A stretch of DNA of 17,988 nt from Deltaproteobacteria bacterium RIFOXYA12_FULL_61_11 (lineage in GTDB: Bacteria > Bdellovibrionota_F > JAHFAK01 > YA12-FULL-61-11), in assembly GCA_001799195.1 (NCBI GenBank), contig MGSU01000036.1, forward strand, positions 1 through 17,988. The letters run 5' to 3'. Position numbers and translations under genes: made by a program. Under the pieces are notes generated by a model. The model did not search any database. It had not been told where the DNA came from and was given only the letters and a program-made list of their open reading frames with translations. Below are positions 6,411-16,506 of the stretch, piece after piece (positions within the stretch are counted from its first letter, which is position 1; each line of letters starts with the position of its first letter).

Positions 6411-8264
6411 GTGTCCACCGGAAGGTACATCGAACGCGAATCCCTCCTCCGTCTCCGCAGCATCATCGATCTCGCCGATCTGGTCGGTGATTACGCTAAG
6501 CTTAAGCGAGTGGGCTCCAATTTCCAAGCTACTTGCCCCTTCCCCGATCATGCAGAGAGCAAGCCGTCCTTCTACGTCAACTCGGAGAAGGGGGTCTATA
6601 CCTGCTTCGGATGTAATCGGCACGGCGATGCGATCTCGTTCCTGATGGAAATGGAGGGCCTCACCTTCAACGAAGCGGTCGTGAATCTCGCCCAACGGTA
6701 CCAGGTCGAGTTGGTCTATCGAGGGAACCCCGAGCAGGATACCCGGCCGCGTCAAGCCCTGCGTATCCTCGAAGAAGCCAAGACTGCCTATCATTCCGCT
6801 CTCCTGGAGTTGCCCAGGGACCACGAGGTGTGGGCCTATACCCGGCGACGTGGGTTGAGCGAAGAGGTGATTCGCGAACTGCAGCTCGGGTATGCCCCCG
6901 AGGGTTGGCAGTACCTGGTCGAGCGGTTGCGCGCTCTTCGACTCGACCTCGATCTGGCCGTCGAGATCGGGTTGCTCGGGCAGGGACAGCAGGGGCGGGT
7001 CTACGATTTCCTTCGCCATCGCCTGGTTTTCCCCCTGGTCCGGTTGAGCGGGAGTTTGCTCGGTTTTGGTGGGCGGGCGCTCTCCGCAGAGGTCGATCAG
7101 AAGTACGTCAATCCGAGGGAATCGTTCGTGTACCAAAAACGCGAACACCTCTATGGTCTGCATCTGACGAGGCACCACGTCAAGGCCGCGAACTGTTGCG
7201 TGGTCGTCGAGGGCTACATGGACTTCGTGAGCCTGTACGCCCGGGGGGTCAAGAATGTCGTGGCCGCGTTGGGCACGGCCTTGACTGCCCAGCAACTGGA
7301 ACTCATCCGCCGTTTCACCGACAAGGTCGTGCTCTGCTTCGATGGGGATCGAGCAGGTGTGCGGAGTATGGAACGCAACCTACCCCCGATCTTGCAGAAA
7401 GGCTTGCAAGGGTTCGCGGTGGATCTGCCCGATGGTGAAGACCCCGATAGTGTGATCCTCAAGCACGGGCAAGGGGAAATGGTGCGTTTGATCGAAAGGG
7501 CCCGGCCGCTCCTGGCCTTCTACATCGACCATCGCCTGAACGAGGAAGGCGGCGCTTATGGGCGCAACACCGTCGCACGTGAAGTGCTCAAGATCCTACG
7601 CGAGGTCCCGAGCCGCATCGATCGCAAACTGGCGGTGGAACAGGCCGGGCGCATGCTCGACATCCCGGAGAGCTTTTTCTCCGCGGAACTGGGGCTCGTG
7701 CCGGAGGTTGCTCGCCGGCGCAAGGAGCGCACGACCGACGTTGTTCCGGGGAACGCTGAACCCGAGATCGGGTTGCTCCAAGCGCTGCTCCAGGACGAAG
7801 AGCTCGTGTTCGAGGCCGGAGATCTGGAGCTCGTGGAACTCGTCGAGGCCGGTCCGGTCCACGGAGCGCTCGAGAGACTCGTTCGACATGCCGCCGAGCA
7901 CGAGGCGGTTGATGCCAAGGTTCTGCTCGACGAGGCCGAAGGTACTCCCGAACAGGCTGTCCTCCGCGCGGCTCTGTTCCCGGACCAGCGCCTGGGGAGT
8001 TCCGACCCGCGCCAACTCTACAGAGCCTGTTTGGATCTCCTCGTGCGCAGAGCAGTGGAACGGCACTTTGCCGAACTGAACCGCGAGGTCGCCCGTTCGC
8101 TCTCGGCGCGAGAGCAGGAGGACGGAACGACGAGTGAGTTGAAGAATTTGTTAGAGCGCCAGGGCGAACTGCGCCGCTGCATGGCCCGATTGAAGGAAAG
8201 ACCCCCGGGAGAACTCGAGGTCCGAGAACTCGTCGGTCTGGTGCGCGGTGTGGTCGGGGCTTGA
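6411..8264 (+). CDS. dnaG: DNA primase
   Basis: Makes RNA primers for the replication fork. Counting from GTG 6411 (617 residues), the zinc-binding domain has C42, H47, C65 and C68 (CPFPDH ... CFGC); the histidine sits two residues further on than in the common CPFH form. The TOPRIM catalytic core shows EGYMD (267-271), GTALT (288-292), DGDRAG (311-316) and DPD (344-346). The C-terminal third, where the DnaB-interacting domain should lie, resembles nothing I can align by eye. The start at 6411 ([16 protein letters not shown]) puts 16 residues before the conserved block, as in E. coli DnaG, and has GAGG upstream; GTG 6390 would add seven residues. It is first in a cluster with rpoD, 31 bases downstream, as in the macromolecular synthesis operon. 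Confidence 0.96.
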   Translation: MSTGRYIERESLLRLRSIIDLADLVGDYAKLKRVGSNFQATCPFPDHAESKPSFYVNSEKGVYTCFGCNRHGDAISFLMEMEGLTFNEAVVNLAQRYQVELVYRGNPEQDTRPRQALRILEEAKTAYHSALLELPRDHEVWAYTRRRGLSEEVIRELQLGYAPEGWQYLVERLRALRLDLDLAVEIGLLGQGQQGRVYDFLRHRLVFPLVRLSGSLLGFGGRALSAEVDQKYVNPRESFVYQKREHLYGLHLTRHHVKAANCCVVVEGYMDFVSLYARGVKNVVAALGTALTAQQLELIRRFTDKVVLCFDGDRAGVRSMERNLPPILQKGLQGFAVDLPDGEDPDSVILKHGQGEMVRLIERARPLLAFYIDHRLNEEGGAYGRNTVAREVLKILREVPSRIDRKLAVEQAGRMLDIPESFFSAELGLVPEVARRRKERTTDVVPGNAEPEIGLLQALLQDEELVFEAGDLELVELVEAGPVHGALERLVRHAAEHEAVDAKVLLDEAEGTPEQAVLRAALFPDQRLGSSDPRQLYRACLDLLVRRAVERHFAELNREVARSLSAREQEDGTTSELKNLLERQGELRRCMARLKERPPGELEVRELVGLVRGVVGA

Positions 8265-8295
8265 CCCGATTTTTGACCTCAGGGAGTTCGACTGC

Positions 8296-10067
<1,772 letters not shown>

Positions 10068-10068
<1 letters not shown>

Positions 10069-10141
10069 GGCCCATAGCTCAGTTGGTCAGAGCAGCCGGC
10101 TCATAACCGGTCGGTCCAAGGTTCAAGTCCTTGTGGGCCCA
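10068..10141 (+). tRNA. tRNA with CAT anticodon, probably tRNA-Ile2 (lysidine type) rather than tRNA-Met
   Basis: A complete cloverleaf of 74 bases: acceptor GGGCCCA/TGGGCCC (7 bp), D stem GCTC/GAGC, anticodon stem GCCGG/CCGGT with loop CTCATAA (anticodon CAT, 10102-10104), T stem CAAGG/CCTTG with loop TTCAAGT, discriminator A. CCA is not encoded. A CAT anticodon serves initiator Met, elongator Met or Ile2. The first pair is a normal G-C, which argues against initiator. C4-G69 and C5-G68, reported TilS identity pairs, and the GGTTCAAGTCC T-arm resemble E. coli ileX, which also lies near rpoD. Automatic annotation may read tRNA-Met. Its first base is the last base of the rpoD stop codon, so it must be processed from, or overlap, the rpoD transcript. 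Confidence 0.93.
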
Positions 10142-10192
10142 TCACACACGCTGCATTGGTAAGGATGTTGGAAGCAAAGGGAGGTGAGGAGC

Positions 10193-11053
10193 GTGCTTGA
10201 ACAACTCAGGTTGCTGTGCGAGTTCCAGAAGATCGATTTAGCCCTAGAGGAGATCGAGAGCGTCCGCAAGGTGGTGGCTGATGAGTACTCCGCCCTGCAG
10301 GTGAAATTGCGAGAGCTCGAGGAGCGATTCGCCCTCCTCGAAGAGCAGGGCAGCGACCTGGTGAGCGAGAGCAACGAACTCGAGTCGAAGCTGGCACTCG
10401 ACAATGAGAAGATCCAGCGCAGCGAGGCCAAACTCCTCGAGATCAAGACGACCGAAGAGTACGAGGCGGGTTTGCGGGAGATCGAGAACAAGCGCATCGA
10501 GATCGAGGAGACCGAGACCGCGATCCTCGAGAAGAGCGAACTGGTCGACCGCTCCAAACTCGCGATCAAGGAGATGTCGACCCAGATCGAGACCTTGCGC
10601 AGTCAGGGGGAGACGATCCGCCAACGGTACGAACAAGTCTCCATCGAGACCGATGCCCGCAAGTCGGAGACCGCTAAGAGCAAGGAAGGTCTGATCAGCA
10701 AGATCGACAAGCGGTACTTGGCCAGATACGAGTTCTTGAAGAAGCATCGCCAAGGTGCGGTCGTGGTCGGTTGCAAGGACTACGTTTGCACCGGCTGTCA
10801 CATGGGGGTTCCGCCCCAGCTCTATTACCAGTTGCAACGCACCAACGATGAGTACCTGTCGTGCCCCTCGTGCCAGCGCATCATCTTCTTCTTCAAGCAC
10901 AACCTCGATGGGCAGTTCCCTCCCCAGGAGGAGCCGCCTCCGGTCGAAGAGAAGCCCAAACGGGCTAAGAAGCCGGCCAAGAAGAAGGAAGGGAAGAAAG
11001 TAGAAAAAGAAGAACAAGAAGAGAAAGAAGACGTAAGAGAAGAGCAGGAGTAG
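10193..11053 (+). CDS. C4-type zinc-ribbon coiled-coil protein (zf-RING_7 / DUF164-like)
   Basis: A 286-residue cytoplasmic protein. Residues about 1-170 are a long Glu/Lys/Leu-rich coiled coil. A zinc ribbon follows, with four cysteines in two CxxC knuckles: CTGC (199-202) and CPSC (224-227). The last 45 residues are a low-complexity Pro/Lys/Glu tail. Members of this family are widespread, poorly characterised, and to my knowledge often lie beside rnpB; a nucleic-acid-binding or scaffold role is suspected but not established. GTG 10193 was chosen because GGGAGGTGA lies at good spacing; GTG 10184 would have its site too close. The tRNA is 51 bases upstream. The 3' end overlaps the P1 helix of RNase P RNA. 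Confidence 0.85.
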   Translation: MLEQLRLLCEFQKIDLALEEIESVRKVVADEYSALQVKLRELEERFALLEEQGSDLVSESNELESKLALDNEKIQRSEAKLLEIKTTEEYEAGLREIENKRIEIEETETAILEKSELVDRSKLAIKEMSTQIETLRSQGETIRQRYEQVSIETDARKSETAKSKEGLISKIDKRYLARYEFLKKHRQGAVVVGCKDYVCTGCHMGVPPQLYYQLQRTNDEYLSCPSCQRIIFFFKHNLDGQFPPQEEPPPVEEKPKRAKKPAKKKEGKKVEKEEQEEKEDVREEQE

Positions 11054-11406
11054 ATCGGGCGGTCGCCGGGGTTCGTCCTCGGAGGAAAGTCCGGGCTTCG
11101 CAGAGCGGGATGCTGGGTAACTCCCAGGGGAGGCAACTTCCGGAAAGTGCCACAGAAAAGATACCGCCGCTCGATGGGAGCCCCCGAGCGGTAAGGGTGA
11201 AAAGGTGAGGTAAGAGCTCACCCGGGCAGCGGGTGACCGCGGCCCGAGGTAAACCCCATCCGAAGCAAGGCCAAATAAGGGGTCGCCAAGGGTTGCTCGC
11301 CCGAGATCCCGGGTAGGCCGCTCGAGCCCGTCGGTAACGCCGGGCCTAGAGTAATGACCGCCGCCATGGGCACCCATGGCACAGGACCCGGCTTACAGAT
11401 CTGCTT
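11048..11406 (+). ncRNA. rnpB: RNase P RNA, bacterial class A
   Basis: The catalytic RNA that cuts 5' leaders from pre-tRNAs. Conserved blocks appear in canonical order: GAGGAAAGTCCGGGCTTC (from about 11081), ACAGAAAAGATACCGCC (11152-11168), GGTAAGGGTGAAAAGGTG, GAAGCAAGGCCAAATAAGG, GGGTAGGCCGCTCGAGCC, AGAGTAATGACCGCC and ACAGGACCCGGCTTA. The ends were set by P1: GAGTAGATC (11048-11056) pairs with GATCTGCTT (11398-11406) over 9 bp including two G-U pairs. This makes the RNA about 359 nt and puts its 5' end across the stop codon (11051-11053) of the zinc-ribbon gene. The exact ends are uncertain by a few bases. An L15-like AAGGGTT could provide the GGU that contacts tRNA CCA. Confidence 0.95.
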
Positions 11407-11409
11407 CTC

Positions 11410-11444
11410 GGTCGGGGAGAGCCAAGGATGGCTCTACCCCGGCC
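11410..11444 (+). terminator. Strong hairpin directly after RNase P RNA
   Basis: GGTCGGGG plus AGAGCC pairs with GGCTCT plus CCCCGGCC: 14 bp with one bulged A and an AAGGAT loop, starting four bases after P1. There is no T-tract (AATTCT follows), so it may be a weak or factor-aided terminator, or a 3' processing and stability stem. Confidence 0.5.
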
Positions 11445-11480
11445 AATTCTCCATGCTACTCGAGGCGGCGAGGAAAACCC

Positions 11481-13457
11481 ATGGCAGGGATCGACGAGGA
11501 GGAAGAGGCCACCTTCCCGAGCAAGAAGGTGCTGTGGGTCCTCATGGGGATCTTCCTGCTCCTCCGGCTGCTCTTCTATGTCGAGCTGCGCGATACCCCG
11601 GTGCTGCTCAATCACGAGCTCAGTCCGGAGACCGACAGTTCCTGGTACATCACCTGGGCCGACCGGTTGCACGAGGACCCACTCGATCGCGCGGGGAACC
11701 ACCCGGAGTTTGGTTGGATGGCGAGCTTCGGGGACCGGGCTTTCTGGACTGAGGTCTGGGGAGGCTGGAATATCTATCACCAGTCGCCGTTGTATGTGTA
11801 CCTGGTAGCCTTGGTCCGGCTGCTCGATCCCCGGGGCATCGACTTCCTGGTCTGGCTCCAGTTCCTCTTCGAGCTGGCCGCGGCTCTGCTGGTCTATCTC
11901 GGTGCCAGACGGGTCTTCGACGAGAAGGTCGCGCTGGTCGCTTTCGGCCTCCTGGCAGTGCTCGGCCCCAACGCCTTCTATGCGGTCATGGTCCAACGCA
12001 CCGTCCTCGTCCTCTTCTTCCAGGCCGTGGTCCTCTACCTCTTCATCCTCGGCAGGGTGCGGTGGTCCGGACCGGTCGGGTTCTTCTTCGGGGTGGCGTT
12101 CCTGCTCCAACCGACCTTCCCCGTCTACCTGCTCTTCCTCCTGGTCATGGCCTGGTCGTACCGCAGGGCAGCCTGGTACGCGGGTGGATTCCTGCTCGGG
12201 CTCAGCCCGCTCCTCCTGCGCAATCTTCTCGTCGGCGCACCGCTCCTCTCTTCCTCCACCAGGGGTAAGGAGGCCCTGCTGTTGGGGCATTGTGTCGAGG
12301 CCCATCCCTTCCAGCTCCATTTCCCCGAACGCTACGGAGACCTCTTGGCCGAAGCCGGCAGCGCGGTAGGCGTCTGGTGGGCCTCCTTCCGCTGCGGCAG
12401 TCCGGGCGAGTACCTCCTGTTCCAGGGGAAAAAACTTCTGGCCATGGTACAACCCATGGAAATACCTAATAATTTTAGTCTCGAGTTCAGTAGCCACTTC
12501 TCGACGTTCCTTGCCTTTTCGCTGGGGTATCGTACCCTCTTCGTGCTGGCGTTCACGGGGGGGCTTCTCCTCCTTCCTCGCTGGGGCCGGATGGATAAGG
12601 AAGCGCGCAGAACCTTCCTGCGGCTCGGTTGGTGGTTCGGCTTGACGGTCGTGACCCTGCTGGTGACCACGGTCCTCCCGCGTTATCGCACTCCCCTGGT
12701 CCTACCGGCGACTATCGTCGCCTCATATGCCTTGGTGTACCTCGGACGGGAGGTACTGCGCAGGGACGTCGCCGGAGTAGCGCGCTGGGGTTTGGCCGCG
12801 GCTCTGGTCGCCGTACCCTATCTCACCCTCGCGGGGGTTCTCTCCCCGCGGGTCTTCAGGCCCAACGAGTACGTCCTGGCCTCGGCAAGGTACTTGGAGC
12901 AAGGGAGACCGGAGAAGGCCGAAGAGGTACTCGAGGCCTTTGCCCGGGCGTTGCGAACCCATGCGCCCGAGGACCGAACTCATGCGGCTGTTCAAGCCCT
13001 GTTGCGGGGGCAGACCATGCTGGCGCTCCGCCGCCATGAGGAGGCCGTCGAGGCCTTGGCCGGGATCCTGGAACACCCTGTTCATGGAGGTAGTGCGAGG
13101 TTCTATTCCGGCCTGGCCTTGCACGCCCTGCGAGGGAAAGAATCCAAAGCGATCGCGATGTTGCGTTCGGCCTTGGACCTGTTGCCCGAAGGGTTGCAAC
13201 GGCTCGAGGCCGAACAGTTCTTGAGTGAATGCAAGGCAAAACGCCGCCTCGCCGAAGAGAAAGCCCGGCGGGCCAAGGAGGATCGCTCCCTGGCGGCTTT
13301 CGAAGCCGTGCAAAAGGCAGAAGGGCATCCGGAGAAGAGCCTTGCTGAGGAAAACCCCGGCGGTGGAGAGGTTTCCACGCGAAAACCCCGCGCCACGGTT
13401 CCTACCCCGGCCGAAGACCAGCCCGAGGAAGAACTCGACTATTCGTTGCCGGAATGA
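11481..13457 (+). CDS. Polytopic membrane protein, GT-C glycosyltransferase-like, with C-terminal TPR-like region
   Basis: A 658-residue inner-membrane protein. The first transmembrane helix (about 16-32) is followed by a large loop with ETDSSWYITWADRL, recalling the acidic first loop of GT-C fold transferases (PMT/ArnT/GT39 type), which move a sugar from a polyprenyl-phosphate donor. About ten further hydrophobic segments run to about residue 455. Residues about 465-590 form helical pairs like TPR repeats (YLEQGRPEKAEEVLEAFARA, LRRHEEAVEALAGILEHP, GKESKAIAMLRSALDLLP). The tail is charged and Pro-rich. ATG 11481 has AGGAAA upstream; ATG 11376 lies inside RNase P RNA and is rejected. It converges on ahcY with 9 bases between stops. 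Donor and acceptor are unknown, and the transferase assignment rests on topology, not a decisive motif. Confidence 0.7.
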   Translation: MAGIDEEEEATFPSKKVLWVLMGIFLLLRLLFYVELRDTPVLLNHELSPETDSSWYITWADRLHEDPLDRAGNHPEFGWMASFGDRAFWTEVWGGWNIYHQSPLYVYLVALVRLLDPRGIDFLVWLQFLFELAAALLVYLGARRVFDEKVALVAFGLLAVLGPNAFYAVMVQRTVLVLFFQAVVLYLFILGRVRWSGPVGFFFGVAFLLQPTFPVYLLFLLVMAWSYRRAAWYAGGFLLGLSPLLLRNLLVGAPLLSSSTRGKEALLLGHCVEAHPFQLHFPERYGDLLAEAGSAVGVWWASFRCGSPGEYLLFQGKKLLAMVQPMEIPNNFSLEFSSHFSTFLAFSLGYRTLFVLAFTGGLLLLPRWGRMDKEARRTFLRLGWWFGLTVVTLLVTTVLPRYRTPLVLPATIVASYALVYLGREVLRRDVAGVARWGLAAALVAVPYLTLAGVLSPRVFRPNEYVLASARYLEQGRPEKAEEVLEAFARALRTHAPEDRTHAAVQALLRGQTMLALRRHEEAVEALAGILEHPVHGGSARFYSGLALHALRGKESKAIAMLRSALDLLPEGLQRLEAEQFLSECKAKRRLAEEKARRAKEDRSLAAFEAVQKAEGHPEKSLAEENPGGGEVSTRKPRATVPTPAEDQPEEELDYSLPE

Positions 13458-13466
13458 CGGGGTGGT

Positions 13467-14867
13467 TCAGTAACGATAGTGGTCCGGCTTGAAGGGTCCG
13501 TTCACCGGAACGCCGAGGTAGGTCGATTGGCCTTCGGTCAACTGGGTCAAGCGAGCACCGACGTGTGCCAAGTGTAAGCGGGCTACTTCTTCGTCGAGAT
13601 GCTTGGGAAGACGGTACACCTTCGGTTCGTAGCGTTCGCGGTGCTGCCACAGATCGATCTGCGCCAACACCTGGTTGGTGAAGGAATTGGACATCACGAA
13701 CGAGGGATGGCCCATCGCGCAGCCGAGATTGACCAGTCGGCCCTCGGCGAGCAGGAAGATCGAATGTCCGTCGGGAAAGGTGAAGCGATCGACCTGGGGT
13801 TTGATCGTCTGCCGTGCGATATCGGAGCGCCGAAGCAGGGGCTCGACCTGGATCTCATGGTCGAAGTGCCCGATATTGCAGACGATGGCCTGATCGCGCA
13901 TGCCTTCGAGATGGGCGAGGGTGAGGACATCCCGACAGCCGGTGGCAGTGACGAAGATGGTGGCTTCGGCTAGGGCGTCTTCTACGGTGATCACTTCGAA
14001 GCCGTCCATCGAGGCTTGCAAGGCGCAAATGGGGTCGATCTCGGTGACCAGGACCCGGGCGCCCGCACCGCGCAAGGACTGGGCCGACCCCTTGCCGACA
14101 TCGCCGTAACCGCAGACGCAGGCGACCTTGCCGGCGATCATGACGTCCGTGGCTCGGCGGATGCCGTCGACCAGCGATTCTCTACAACCGTAGATGTTGT
14201 CGAACTTCGATTTGGTGACCGAATCGTTGACGTCGATGGCGGGCACCAACAGCTCTCGCCGTTCCGTCATTTGATAGAGCCGGTGCACGCCGGTGGTGGT
14301 TTCCTCTGAAACCCCGCGCCAATCCTCAACCACGCGGTGCCAGAAGCCCGGTTTCTCTACCTGGAGCCGGCGTAGTTGTTGTTGCATGGCGCGTTCGTCC
14401 CCGCTGCCGCACTCGAGTTCGAGGATGGCAGGGTCGTTCTCGGCGGCATAGCCGCGGTGGATCATCAGGGTGGCATCCCCGCCGTCATCGACGACGAGTT
14501 GGGGACCTTTGCCATTGGGGAAAGCGAGAGCCTGCAGGGCGCACCACCAGTAGTCCTCGAGACTCTCGCCCTTCCAGGCGAACACCGGGATGCCGGCCGC
14601 CGCGATCGCGGCCGCGGCGTGGTCTTGGGTGGAGAAGATGTTGCACGAAGCCCAGCGCACCTCGGCGCCGAGCTCCCGCAGGGTCTCGATCAGCACGCCG
14701 GTCTGGATGGTCATGTGCAGGGATCCGGAGATCCGAACTCCGCTGAGCGGTTTCTTGGCGGCCTCCCGGCGGCGAAGGGACATCAACCCGGGCATTTCTT
14801 TCTCGGCGATCTCGAGCTCGCGGCGGCCGAAGGCGGCCAAGCCCAGGTCTGCAATCTTGTAGTTCAT
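13467..14867 (-). CDS. ahcY: Adenosylhomocysteinase (S-adenosylhomocysteine hydrolase)
   Basis: Hydrolyses S-adenosylhomocysteine to adenosine and homocysteine, relieving product inhibition of methyltransferases. The 466-residue cytoplasmic enzyme shows the family blocks: [19 protein letters not shown] (4-22), [16 protein letters not shown] (48-63), the substrate region [13 protein letters not shown] (212-224), the NAD-binding GYGDVGKG (253-260), and the C-terminal KPDHYRY. Length is normal for a bacterial member. AAGGAGTT precedes the ATG. It is the second gene of an operon with metK: the metK stop is only 14 bases upstream. The pairing joins SAM synthesis with recycling of its by-product. 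Confidence 0.97.
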   Translation of the reverse strand: MNYKIADLGLAAFGRRELEIAEKEMPGLMSLRRREAAKKPLSGVRISGSLHMTIQTGVLIETLRELGAEVRWASCNIFSTQDHAAAAIAAAGIPVFAWKGESLEDYWWCALQALAFPNGKGPQLVVDDGGDATLMIHRGYAAENDPAILELECGSGDERAMQQQLRRLQVEKPGFWHRVVEDWRGVSEETTTGVHRLYQMTERRELLVPAIDVNDSVTKSKFDNIYGCRESLVDGIRRATDVMIAGKVACVCGYGDVGKGSAQSLRGAGARVLVTEIDPICALQASMDGFEVITVEDALAEATIFVTATGCRDVLTLAHLEGMRDQAIVCNIGHFDHEIQVEPLLRRSDIARQTIKPQVDRFTFPDGHSIFLLAEGRLVNLGCAMGHPSFVMSNSFTNQVLAQIDLWQHRERYEPKVYRLPKHLDEEVARLHLAHVGARLTQLTEGQSTYLGVPVNGPFKPDHYRY

Positions 14868-14881
14868 GATAACTCCTTGTC

Positions 14882-16039
14882 TTAAAAAGCGGCCCGGAGG
14901 TCCGAGGCTTTGTCGGTGCGTTCCCAGGTAAAATCGCTGTCCTTTCGTCCGAAATGTCCATAGGCCGCGGTCTTGCGGTAGATCGGGCGCAGGAGATCGA
15001 GGTGGGTGATGATCTCGGCTGGTCTCAAGGGGAAGAGCTCACGGACCACGACGCTCAGACGCCGTTCGTCGACCTTCCCCGTGCCGTAGGTCTCGATCAT
15101 GACCGAAACCGGGTCGGCCACGCCGATCGCATAGGCGAGTTGGACCTCACAGCGGTCCGCGACCCCCGAGGCAACGATGTTCTTCGCGATGTACCGAGCC
15201 ATGTAAGCCGCACTGCGGTCGACCTTGCTCGGATCTTTGCCGGAAAAACATCCGCCGCCGTGGTGACCGGCCCCGCCATAGGTGTCGACGATGATCTTGC
15301 GTCCGGTCAAGCCGCAGTCGCCCATAGGACCGCCCACGACGAAACGGCCGGTCGGGTTGATGTGGAACACGGTCCGTTTGGTGAGCAAGTTGGTGGGAAG
15401 GGTCTTCTCGATGATCTCGGAGATAATGCCTTCGCGCAGCTCGGCCTGACTCACGTCTGGGGTATGCTGCGTGGAAATGACCACATTGTTGATCTCGACC
15501 GGTTGATGGTTGCTGTAGAGCACGCTGACCTGGCTCTTTCCGTCTGGGCGCAGGAAAGGGAGGCCCTTGGCACGCCGCGTACGGGCGAGGGCCTTGGTCA
15601 GGTCATGGGCGCATTGGATGGGAAGGGGCATGAGCTCGGGGGTTTCGCGGCAGGCGTAGCCGAACATGATGCCCTGGTCTCCGGCGCCTTGTAAGCCCGT
15701 GGCCACGCCATCGACCCCTAGGGCGATGTCTGGGCTTTGGCGGCCTATCGAAGTGATCACGGCGCAGGTTTCCCAGTGGAAACCCATGTCGGCGTTCACG
15801 TAGCCGATGTCCCGGATGGTGTTGCGTACGATGGTGGGGATGTCGGTATAGCACTTTGTGGTGATTTCTCCGGAGACGAAGGCGAAGCCGGTGCTGACCA
15901 TGCATTCGCAGGCCACGCGGCCTTGGGGGTCCTGGGCGAGGATATCATCGAGAACGGCATCACTGATCTGGTCGGCGACCTTGTCCGGATGTCCCTCGGT
16001 CACGGATTCCGAGGAGAAGATATAATCCTGGTTCGACAT
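14882..16039 (-). CDS. metK: S-adenosylmethionine synthetase (methionine adenosyltransferase)
   Basis: Makes S-adenosylmethionine from ATP and methionine in the cytoplasm. The 385-residue protein from ATG 16039 starts with the usual block, [20 protein letters not shown] (8-27). [12 protein letters not shown] (118-129) and [14 protein letters not shown] (261-274) match the two family signatures. In the second, cysteine replaces the usual alanine before FSGKD. AGGAGG lies 11 bases before the ATG; a second in-frame ATG at 16078 would add 13 residues unlike the family. metK is first in the operon with ahcY. Its upstream region contains repeat copy C. I looked for a SAM or SAH riboswitch there and found no match to the motifs I know. 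Confidence 0.97.
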   Translation of the reverse strand: MSNQDYIFSSESVTEGHPDKVADQISDAVLDDILAQDPQGRVACECMVSTGFAFVSGEITTKCYTDIPTIVRNTIRDIGYVNADMGFHWETCAVITSIGRQSPDIALGVDGVATGLQGAGDQGIMFGYACRETPELMPLPIQCAHDLTKALARTRRAKGLPFLRPDGKSQVSVLYSNHQPVEINNVVISTQHTPDVSQAELREGIISEIIEKTLPTNLLTKRTVFHINPTGRFVVGGPMGDCGLTGRKIIVDTYGGAGHHGGGCFSGKDPSKVDRSAAYMARYIAKNIVASGVADRCEVQLAYAIGVADPVSVMIETYGTGKVDERRLSVVVRELFPLRPAEIITHLDLLRPIYRKTAAYGHFGRKDSDFTWERTDKASDLRAAF

Positions 16040-16144
16040 AACAGCAAAATCCTCCTGTTCGTGCCGGCCTCGGTGCATGAGCCGACCTCAAGGATCCTCC
16101 ATAACCCGAAATCGAACGCGAAGACAAGCTCCGATTCTGCAACC

Positions 16145-16280
16145 CTTCAGTCTTGGTTTGGGTAAGGGGTCCTGTCGCCTCACACCCCCACCATGCTCAT
16201 GCTTGCGCGTGGTGGGGGTCCCCCGTCGGCGCCACCCCAACGTGGTGACAAACCACCTGCAATCCACCCCAAGACTGAAG
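16145..16280 (-). repeat. Dispersed structured repeat element, copy C
   Basis: A 136-base copy reading on the minus strand, toward metK, whose start is 106 bases away. Its ends are the perfect 12-bp inverted repeat CTTCAGTCTTGG (16145-16156) and CCAAGACTGAAG (16269-16280). Its core matches copy A at 77 of 79 bases. One of the two differences turns a G-T pair in the internal 9-bp stem into A-T, making CCCCCACCA/TGGTGGGGG fully Watson-Crick. After the 5' block, GGTG can pair with CACC where copy A has GATT/AATC, so two pairs change in a compensatory way. Confidence 0.85.
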
Positions 16281-16437
16281 ACATACCTGATTCTCATGAG
16301 GTGCTCGAGCCTTCCGGAGGAAGGCAGAAATGGATGCGTTGCGTCGATCCCGAGGCCGGTGAGGTGGGGACGAGATGTCTCCGTACCTGAGAAGCGGCGG
16401 CCCCAGGGCTTGGGAGGAGAACATTTAACTTAATGAC

Positions 16438-16443
16438 TATAAT
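16438..16443 (+). promoter_or_regulatory. Consensus -10 box upstream of the lipoprotein gene
   Basis: A perfect TATAAT in a locally A/T-rich patch, about 65 bases before the ATG at 16507. No TTGACA-like box lies at 16-18 bases upstream, so it would be a weak or activator-dependent promoter. Confidence 0.3.
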
Positions 16444-16506
16444 GGTGAATTATCTGGAACAAGGTTTGCAGTCGGTCCAGCCAGAACGGTTCCACGGAGA
16501 TACCCC

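Larger units (their letters stand above)
16040..16506. other. Divergent intergenic region upstream of metK and the TSP3 lipoprotein
   Basis: This 467-base region holds repeat copy C (16145-16280), a short perfect hairpin without a T-tract (GCCTTCC/GGAAGGC, 16309-16325) and a consensus TATAAT (16438-16443) facing the lipoprotein gene. No gene is supported. Reading frames across copy C are by-products of the repeat. No clear metK promoter stands out. Confidence 0.6.

Noticed and set aside
10244-11377. Antisense frame across the zinc-ribbon gene and RNase P RNA
   Set aside because: It crosses the well-defined RNase P RNA and has low-complexity composition derived from the purine-rich tract.
16040-16144. 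Possible SAM or SAH riboswitch before metK
   Set aside because: No match by eye to the conserved cores of the SAM-I, SAM-II or SAH classes, and no clear pseudoknot. A covariance-model search would be decisive.
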